Assembly (NCBI GenBank): GCA_035610835.1
Contig: CM069457.1
Span: forward strand, 43,255,319-43,319,318
Direction: 5' to 3'
DNA length: 64,000 nt
From: Ophiura sarsii
Lineage: Eukaryota > Echinodermata > Ophiuroidea > Amphilepidida > Ophiuridae
The notes below the pieces were generated by a model. It did no database searches, had not been told where the DNA came from, and saw only the letters and a list, made by a program, of their open reading frames with translations. Positions 50,176-59,700 of this stretch are shown here, piece by piece (the stretch's first letter is position 1; every line of letters starts with the position of its first letter). The translations under genes were made by a program, and so were the position numbers.

Positions 50176-51070
50176 CGGTTTTAAAACCGTGTCTAACTAA
50201 ACGCGTGTCTAACTAAAACGCGAGTTTATCTTTTAAACAATGTGTTTAACTAAACACGGTTTTAAACTCTGCGCATCTCGTCCCCAGGGTGGTTGAGCGT
50301 TATTGTATACATGTATTTATTTTTGTTGTGGCCCTAATGGGTTACAATAGATATCGACTGAATACCTCAAATGCACGTGTATTTTTAATACTACGCGATT
50401 TGCTTGGCAGCTTACACCGGGCACGGTTGAGTAATCATTCAAGGCATACAGTTCGTGGATTTGTTTAGTTAAACGCGCCTTAAACTACCCCCATACCCGG
50501 TACCCATGTTTAAAGTTAGACACTTTTCAGTGAGTTAGACGCGTGTTTAAAGGAGGTGTCCCGCAAGCATACAATTGTGCATTATATGTTAGAAAAATAA
50601 CTATCGAGCCCAACTTTTTGTAATTATATTGAACAAAACACCACACTTATGACAAAAACAAATAAAAACCGCCATCTCTCAACATGCAATTTTTAAAATT
50701 CGCGGCGATCCAAAGTCCCGGTGTCGATGAAGTCATAGTTATACAATGCACATGCGCAAATTTGAGCACCGATACCCGTGACGTCATCGACACCGGGACT
50801 TTCGATTGCCGCGAATTTTAAAAATTGCATGTTGAGTGATGGCAGTTTTTATTCGTTTTTGTGACTAGTATGATGTTTTGTTCTATATAATTACGTAATT
50901 TTGGCTCGATAATTATTTTTCTAACAAATAATGCTCAGTGTTGTGCTTGCGGGACCCTTCCTTTAAGTAAAACAAATGTACGAGAATCTCGTTTAGTTAA
51001 ACGCTGTGTCTAAAGTCAAAGTTAGACGCGTGTTTAGCTTAAAATCGTGTTTAACTACGTACGAGAATAC
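50176..51070. repeat. Repeat cluster with GTTTAACTAAACGCG motifs, interrupted by a fold-back
   Basis: Both flanks of the fold-back at 50,547 carry many copies of GTSTAACTAAACRCG or its complement (50,180-50,270; 50,465-50,545; 50,985-51,060), suggesting the ends of an older palindromic transposon split by the younger element. Confidence 0.5.
50547..50966. mobile_element. Fold-back MITE with about 200-bp arms
   Basis: Left and right halves are inverted copies (AAAGGARGKGTCCCGCAAGC ends; inner ATGCAATTTTTAAAATTCGC and AGTCCCGGTGTCGATGA), leaving only a short unpaired centre near 50,760. Coding potential absent. Confidence 0.85.
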
Positions 51071-52481
51071 GGGCCTAATACTATTGAGGGCGCATTATTC
51101 AACGCTGAACATTTCAGACGACGCTGATAGGGTATAGCTGCACGCCACATATCCGCTCAAAACTGGCAACAATACTTCTTATCAAAACGCGTGATTAAAA
51201 AGTTATTTCTAAAATGATTTAGTAGCTGAGTCAAATTAAAGCTTAAAATATCAAATTTAATGATAGATCAATCACAAGCAATATTATTAACAATACATTG
51301 TAAATAACTTAAATTGTTATAAAATAGTTCTACTTTTACTGCGAAAAACTGAAGTCGTGCGAACATACAGCTTGAAAAATGACGATAGAGGTGGAATCTA
51401 TCTGTTGACGTTTGATATTCTTCGATTTTAATCGAAAGTTTGCTTAAACAGATAGCGTTTAATACCACATTGAATGATTTTCTATGTGTAAATTTCAAAT
51501 AATTGTTGCCTGAAAAGGGTTCAAAAGAATCTGAAAATAACGTGACCGGCACGTGTAATGCGTCACAGCTCGGGGGCATAATTAATAGACATTTATACAT
51601 AGAAATGCATGGTGATTCAAATGCATACAGCATGGTAGCCTACAGACTGTAACAAAAAAGTTATACAATCGCAATTTTATTTCTAACCCAATGTTAATAT
51701 CATGCAATGTCAACATCTTTGACACTCTGTGTTAAGTTTGGTTACAAGAATAATTTTATTTGGTCTTTTTAACTACTTGCGTTTATTAAAAAGTTATGAC
51801 TAGTCTACTAGTTGTCGTCTAGAAATCGGGTTGGGCCACGTTCACAATATCATACAATCTTGCTTGTACACATTAAATGGTTAGGGTATCATGCAAGGAA
51901 CATGAAAGAGAACAATATAAAAAAAAAATCAAATAGTTTTATTTAATTATTCATAAAATAAATAAATAATATCTTGACAAATTTATTTGGAGTTCATGAA
52001 TAAAATAGCTCATTATTCCTCCTGAGCAAACGGTAAGCACAAAGACTGTCTCAATCATTGTCATTCTAAAGTTTTGTTTACAACCATAAAACTCGTTCTT
52101 TTAATGTGAATTGGGGCACTTGTCTAGCGGCAGCCATATGCTCTTTAGTAAGGGATGGTTTTAATTCTACCCACATTACAGATCTTTGTAAAGACTTTAG
52201 GCTAGTTCTTTGTAATACTTTTAACCACTTGAAATGAACCCTTGTTGTCTAACAAGAGCGTTCTACTGCTATGTTCCTGGTTAGATTCCATTCATATTCA
52301 TCCCAGTGGTTTTGCCATGGATTATACTGAAGTGGCCCAGGTGATTTCATGACTACTTTAGACAGTTCATCATATATCTGCATACCGACCATCGATTGTC
52401 ATGAATTAAAGCTTATTCGAAAGCTTAAAAAATTCCCCTCGCATACCATTAAAACTCAAAACAGAAATTCCACGGGAGATA
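51071..52481. other. Intergenic sequence, nothing recognised
   Basis: AT-rich, with no gene or repeat structure noticed. Confidence 0.45.
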
Positions 52482-52632
52482 TTTTTAATATTTGTTTCAA
52501 ACTGTATAACCTTTTTCGTTACAGCCAGGGGCGGACTGGGACCTGAAAGCGGCCGTGGCAAAATTATTAAAGCGGCCCTTTTTGACCATGTCAGGCAGAA
52601 GTATGTCGTCCCGGTAGTAAATTTTCGTAAAA
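52482..52632. repeat. 151-bp direct repeat, left copy (partner 53,832-53,982)
   Basis: Identical by eye to 53,832-53,982. It starts at an A|T boundary and contains the first 107 bp of the hAT element found whole on the right. It flanks the truncated Helitron. Confidence 0.92.
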
Positions 52633-53831
52633 TGGGGGTGGTGGGCGGGGCGGGTGGGGTCAAAACAAGATATATAAATAAGGAGGCTAGGCCTTAAGAT
52701 GCTTAACCCGATTCTAAATCCAACAATCCAACAAAAGCACCGCACCGCAATTATGGAAGTATACACAACATAGACCTCAAAAAGTTATTTTTGGGAGGGC
52801 GACCCTATAGCATTATGCACGCTCACCTGGACATCAGCACACATCATTGTGTCATTATTTGACCAGTGTCCTCCCCCCAGGCCCGTCAGATGGGTGGGGC
52901 GACGGTTGCGATCGCCGCCCCCCCCCCCCCCCCCCTTTTTGATTTTTTTTAAAGGTAAAAATTGCGTTTTTCTTAGTTTCAAATATCAATGATAGTAAAA
53001 CTACTCATAAAAGTGGTTTTTGGACTGCGACATTTTGTGTCCGTGCGAATTTTTTTGACTTCTACCCCCCCCCCCCCCCCCCCCACTTACGTGAAATTCA
53101 CGAGGTGACTGACTTGGAAAACGCCCCCCCCCCCCCCTTGGGCAAAAGTGTCTTACGGGGATGCCCCCGTTATAGCTATTGCTTGATGCTTGCTATACAC
53201 CCATCCCAAATGGGCATGGGTTATTGCTTGCTATGCACCCCAACCCAAATGGGTACGGGTTATTTTTGAGCCCCACCACGTTGAGAGAGCGCAACCCCAG
53301 CACCAGCGAGATGCCCGATCACCTACCTGACTCCGGCTTAACATGGCCATCCCCGGGGGCGGCAAACACAATCATAGTTTGGGTCATTATGTTCCGTATT
53401 AGGCTACCGCCCCCCCCCCCCCCTTTGATCAAGTACCTGGATTATTAATGGCACATGGTATGTTATGGATTATGTTAGGGGGGCTGTCATTTTCTTCGAT
53501 AAGAGGGCCAGGGTAGAGGTACCAAATATCATTGGATGGAGGTGTCGTGTTTTTACACGTGTTTTACATGTGTCTACCCTTATTTTTAATTTTCCCTTCC
53601 GCATCAACTTTCCCCCCAATATTCCGAATTTAACTATTACTAGATAGGTCTGAGCATGGGAGTGGTCATAACAATAATCACGTTCGTTGAGCGGGGTGGG
53701 GGCGGCATAAAAATGATGATACATGACATTTTGGGACCGTGTACAAAAAAAACACCAACACACCCCTACAAACCGCTCAAGTGGGGGGCTCACTACTAGC
53801 GGGGCCCGCGCGAAGCGCGGGTTCCCGCTAG
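52633..53831 (+). mobile_element. Helitron-like element, copy 2, 5' truncated
   Basis: Matches 43,720-44,720 through most of its length, with extra poly(C) stretches around 52,917-53,140, and ends in the same hairpin and CTAG followed by T. The 5' third seen in copy 1 is missing; it joins directly to the 151-bp repeat. Confidence 0.75.
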
Positions 53832-53982
53832 TTTTTAATATTTGTTTCAAACTGTATAACCTTTTTCGTTACAGCCAGGGGCGGACTGGGACCTGAAAGC
53901 GGCCGTGGCAAAATTATTAAAGCGGCCCTTTTTGACCATGTCAGGCAGAAGTATGTCGTCCCGGTAGTAAATTTTCGTAAAA
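53832..53982. repeat. 151-bp direct repeat, right copy
   Basis: Begins exactly at the base after the Helitron CTAG terminus. Confidence 0.92.
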
Positions 53983-54080
53983 GGTTGCCCACAAAATTTG
54001 AGTAACCGGCCCTGAGAGGCCCAAAACCAAGCGGCCCATGTGGCGATCGCCACAACGCCACAGTGGCCAGTCCGCCCCTG
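53876..54080. mobile_element. hAT-type MITE, 205 bp, 8-bp target duplication
   Basis: Inverted ends CAGGGGCGGACTGG and its complement are flanked by GTTACAGC at 53868-53875 and 54081-54088. TIR and 8-bp duplication together are diagnostic for hAT. A 107-bp piece of the same element is at 52,526-52,632. Confidence 0.92.
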
Positions 54081-54088
54081 GTTACAGC

Positions 54089-56605
54089 CTGTATGTAGCT
54101 TTGCAAAAGGTTTTTTGATTAAAATCGTAAAATATTGAAGGTGAACGGATAGATTTGCCACGATCGGGGATTCATGCATTCATTCATAAAAGGTTTATTA
54201 AAAACTGTTCTTGCAGCAAATACAAAGTAGCTGAATTACAACAATTTTACAATTTTACACACAAAAAATATAATCATTTAAGGAAACAATATAATCTACC
54301 AAAATCAAATACATGAACCCAATCTTCACACTCACCGAATACCACTATAAACAACCAACACTAAAAAACATCCACACACACCCCCACCCCTATCATTCAG
54401 ACTCGGCTCACCCCTTACTTCTTTCATACATTCATAACTGGATCTAAGCCCGTCTGTCGTAATGTAAAAACTTGGTTATTGTATACGTGTCTGGTTTTAA
54501 CCATTATCGTAGGCCTAACATTGTTAATTAAGCATAAATCCTTAACATCTGTCTATTAATTGCATGAATTGATAGGCGATATTTACGAGAGGCGAAATGC
54601 CTTGGTGTTATTCATCGATTATGAATTGTTTCTATAATACAACTAGATGGCGCGGTTCTCGGCTTACGCAATCTGTGGTTTGCGTTTGTTAAATGACACA
54701 TTAGGATCCTATCGGAACCGTATACGACGTGCGAGATAAGTTGGATAGTTTCGTTCGGCTTGTTTAGTGCTCTCATATGAAAAGTCTTTGGGTAAAGGGG
54801 ACTATGCTCATGTGGTGTATACAGATTGATATCTAAAGACAACTACATGACCTTTGACCCCATTTTGCCAACAATTTAAACTGCACTTATTGCTGCTGTT
54901 TTGGGATCTCGTCTAAACTCAGACTTCAAAATCAGCCAATATTGGTAACAATATTCTTTAGCTAAGGGGGCTTGAGGTGCTCATGGTGTGTAAACATCTT
55001 GGCTTCTAATGACCCCTATATGACCTTTGATCCCTTTCTCTAAACCTTTCTCCATTCTAGACACACATTTACCTCAAATGCTCCCTACATGACCTTTGAC
55101 CCCTTTCTCTAAATGATACACCTTTCTCCATTCTAGACCCCTTTCTCTATATTATACACCTCTCTTCACTTTAGATCCCTTTCTGTAAATTACACACCTT
55201 TCTCTATTCCATTGACCCCGTTCTCTTGTTTTTATATAATTATACCTTTTATAGATTTTAGACTGTTCAATCTTTTTATCCCATACCTTTCTCTATTTTC
55301 TATACACCTTTCTCTCATCGACACCTTTCTCATACCTTTATACCATTTTTACCCCTTTGGCCGCCCATACACTTGGTACTATCTGTTTGATACATTTAGC
55401 CTTTTGCTCAACAGCAGTATACACCCTGTATACTCATGGGATATCAAGAACCTTGAGTGACCCTAGATCAACAGATTTAACTCGTCTGAACACATGCCTG
55501 ATGTATATAATGCCATTTTTAATTGCATGATGACAGATCAATTAGGGCACAAATAGTTGAGGGTCAGTTGGTTTAGTATCGGTTTTACAGTAAAGAGTAT
55601 TTGAACACAGTTGAGTTACCTAGCTTGTACTTGATGACCGATCACTGATGCAGTACTTATTTTCGTAAATATAATACTGTTTTATGCCTCTTATTACATT
55701 TAATAGTTTGATCAATCAATTCGTTACTTTTCGTCCAAAAATAAAAAGGTTAACATCATAAACTTCATATTACCTTAACTCCTACTATAAATTCAACTAA
55801 TGTGTTTCCATGCTCACCAGAATATAACTCTCAAATCTGCTGAAAGAGTGGTTATGATTGGCTCGAACAGAATTCGACCCAGAGCAGGCTCCGGAATGAT
55901 CCCACAATGCATTGCAAGCCAGCAAAACACGCCAAAACACAAGTTCTTCAACAATATATTTTTGACCACATGATACCCGCAGCACTGGGTGTCAATCTAA
56001 CACAGCACATATCCATTTTGTGGGTCTCCAATTGCCTTACTTTTTCGGAAAGGGGTCGGGACTGACAAAAATAGAAGGTTGTAACAGACAAATCACTACA
56101 TAACACTTGCTGCTTTCTATGCGGAGCAGATTTTACCAGATTTAGGCTACTGAATCCAATATACTCGTGACACTGTGTTCACACGTCGCATAATTACAGA
56201 AATACCGTTCTGATTGGTTGGGTTCATCCAATTACCCCTGTCTAACTCTACAAAATGTAACTCTACAATATATAAGTCTTAAAGATGTTCTTGTGACCGT
56301 TAACACAGGCTACGTCACTACGTGTAATTACTTTTCCTCGCTTTCGTTACGCGATATTGATGTTTACCCCATCAACGGCAGGAAGGCACCAATTGCAAAT
56401 AGGGTATAATCTCTGGCGTAGGGCACATTACAATTGATAGGTCAACTGGCTTGCGCCAATTTGGTTACGAACCATTGATCACACTGATCATAACACAAAG
56501 CATATGGAAGTATCATAATTCGGAGTATGGGATCCAGGATTGCTTAAACCCGTAACCATGAGTTTCTAATGTTCACTACGCCGTCAATGAACTGATAATT
56601 ATGAA
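54089..56605. other. Intergenic sequence between the Helitron cluster and the receptor gene
   Basis: No gene. A pyrimidine-rich degenerate tandem tract (CCTTTCTCTA motif) spans about 55,030-55,350, and TGACCTTTGACCC occurs three times, once with a mismatch (54,849, 55,021, 55,090). 56,100-56,605 is probably the 3' UTR/downstream region of the receptor gene. Confidence 0.5.
55030..55350. repeat. Pyrimidine-rich tandem repeat (CACCTTTCTCTATT)
   Basis: Around ten imperfect copies of CCTTTCTCTA with CATTCTAGA or CATACC spacers. Confidence 0.7.
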
Positions 56606-56704
56606 CTAACGACGTCCGATGAGTATGGCCGATCCAATGATAAACACAACGGAAAACAAAAGAAAACATCCGATGTCAAGGTATCCAAGCCATTTATTAG
56701 CGCC
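56606..56704 (-). CDS. nAChR-like terminal exon: M4
   Basis: The acceptor is TTTTTTACAG. It reads GANKWLGYLDIGCFLLFSVV then FIIGSAILIGRR and TAG (56608-56606), a typical M4 membrane helix with its preceding Trp/Leu amphipathic start. Phase 0 joins it to exon 5. Confidence 0.9.
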   Translation of the reverse strand, partial: GANKWLGYLDIGCFLLFSVVFIIGSAILIGRR

Positions 56705-59700
56705 CTGTAAAAAACAAAACAAGATAAAATGATAAGTCCGAATAATGAAAGCCTACGATCGTTTTCACATTGATTACGATTACGAGTCACTACAGAATAA
56801 CATTAATTTTGTGTAACATATTGCTGTTGCAATGCCAATTTACTTACATTGGTAGGCCTTTGAACTCTGAGATCATGATCATCACCTTGTAGTTCAATAC
56901 TATTGACGATTGGTGGTCCTGCCTTCCCTGGCGATGATCTCGTGTCTAACTTGTAAGCCACCACTGCTATTATGGTAGCGATGAAATCAATAGCAAGTGC
57001 AAATGCCAGGTACTCTCCAAGGATGGTGTCTCCACTGTTTGGGATGATGTCATGTAGGTATGTCATCAGGAGAAGAAGACACAGGAATAGAATTGAGCAC
57101 AGAGTGATCTTCTCGTGAGATCCAGTTGGCAACAGAAACGTTGCTAACACCAGGAATCCAGTAAGAACAGATGGCATGACAAGTTTTGCACCGTAGGCAC
57201 CGGTTTTACGATGTACAGTCATATAGTAAGTAATATCAATGTAGGTTTCCTTGCAACAGTCATATTTAATCGCGTGTCTTTCAACCGTCATATCTTTCAA
57301 CATGAAATCTGCGGACTCGTGGTAGTTTGACAGATCCATATATTGCGACGCCGTTAGATTGATTGTGTCGGAATGGTGATGCCAGGAACCGAACTTGAGC
57401 GAACATCTTTGTTTATCATATGGAAAATGGTATAAGTTCATGGGACACTTGAAGGTTATTAGGTACGCGGGTACTCTGCTGACTACGCCCTCGTTGGAGA
57501 CAATGGCCTTGGTATCTGTAGTTTCGGTGACGGTGTCACTGGAAATAACGCATAATTAAAAGCCTTTTAATCGCACAGTGAAATATACAATAAATATAAT
57601 GAAAAAGTGAAAGTATAAAACACAGCGGAATAAGATGGCAATACCATAAGCTACAGTCATCAAACTTCATACACCAGGTAATATGTGCTGATAACTCTAA
57701 CGGTAAAGTAAAGAACGATTTTCTTTTCACATTTTTTCCTTTTCAACAAGGAGGAAAGGATGACAGGTAAATCTTGTGTACTGCCCGCGGAATTTCCCTC
57801 GGGGTTTCGCCCCTCGGGAAAATTCCTTGGGCCTGACACCATTTGATTTGATTTTTCAAAAATTACCTCAAACCAGTCACTACACAGTATTTAACCTCTA
57901 ATTAATTACCTGGTGAGTTACTTTTTTTAGATGTAAGTGTTGTATATTTTCAGGTCTTTCGGAGTATGCTAAATCTACTGTATCTATTGTCATCTGGAAA
58001 GCAATGCTTTTTTATTTGCCTTTTAGATTTGCTTATTACCGTTTGTCGTTAGCAGCAGCATCACAGTTATCATCGAGACTGTGTATTTTGAAGGTCTTTG
58101 TTAATTTAATTCACGTCAGTTTCTCCGAGTCTATATATTATTTATTAATTTCCCTTACTCGGCTGGTATCATTTGCTCGATCCTCGCGTGTATTTAATTG
58201 AGTTTCACCTGTCATAGATTCTGCTAGAATCATGCTTACAGGCCACCAATATTAATGGTTAATATGCACAACATGTAGTTCGGCTGCTAGAGACTCTTAA
58301 CAAAGGCTTTGTATACATAAGTGCTCGTTCTTCTGGTATCCATGTAAACATAAATACTGGCCCTGTGGTTCAGTGGATAATCCTATCGCCGCTAATGCGA
58401 GAGGGACTGGGTTCGAGACAGTGTATTTTTAAAGTCTTTGTTAATTTAATTCATGCCAGTTTGTCCGAATCTATTATATTCTTTATTATTATTTTACCTG
58501 TTGTAAAGCTCTATATCTGGAACCCAAATTTCGTCCATATCCATCATGACGTTTTTGGTTCCATTATACGATTCGGCATCCCAACGTAAACGGGGATCAG
58601 TCCAAGTCTGGAAATAGAAAGAGTAGATTTCATGGCGTTAGTGCCACAAGATCCTATCTGTAATAGTTGCCGCTTGTTATATATGGTGTTGATTATGATT
58701 ATGCTGAGTAACTGGTACAAGGCCATGTGATTTAAACTCACCACCCAACAATGGTGGTGGCGTTGCATTTTTGGTGACGAATCATCCATCTCTCTCTAGT
58801 AACTCAACAACTAAATAATATGGTAGATTGACGGTTTAGGTGTCATTTGAAAGCATATTTATCTAGCTACATTGTGTGAATAAATCAGGTATTTATTTTC
58901 AGGTGTTTGGCTGAGATATGATTGATTAAATTTCGAAAGTCAAGGGGTGGTGGCGGTATCGGTGGCGGCGGTGGCGGTAGCGCTGTGTGCATTCGCTATG
59001 GGGAATATAGAAACTGTTCCCAATTATACGTTCAATTTACAATAACTCTTGTTCCCCGTGTGGTACAAACATGGTCTTGGTCTAATTCTAAAGATTATTT
59101 TATATTCCATTTTCTGTTTCTATTTCAACAAACGTGTCAACTGTTATGTAACAATTGTAATCATGAATCAATTGCATTTTCCTTGGCTTTCTCCATATTC
59201 GCGTATATATTTTAGAAAGCTCTCAAATAGAGGGATTCAAAAATGCCGTTTAAATCAGGATAGGGTGCATACCCGAAATAATATATTTGTAAACTCGAAT
59301 AAATATGGAATTTAAACGTTTGTGCTTATCCACTTCCAGATATAGTATATTTCACCAAGTTACCTTGGCAACCATTATGTTATGATGGGTTATTGCATGA
59401 GGAACTTATACGCACAGTAAAACTATGATTGGGATAGGTATAAAATATTTTTGAGCTTACATCAATTTTTTTTTTTAATCGATATTTTTTTGAACATTCT
59501 TAATCACAAAATGTTACAATTAGGTTCTATCTAAATTCCATATTTAGATTCCTTGTGGGATTACCGTTCAGAAAATATATACTTTTATGGGGTATTACGA
59601 GTATTTGAATCTCAGATGGTGTCAAATGTAAAAATCTGGACATGCAACGAGAAGGGTGGCGAGTTCAAAACATATGGCCATAAACTAAATGTAACTCGGA

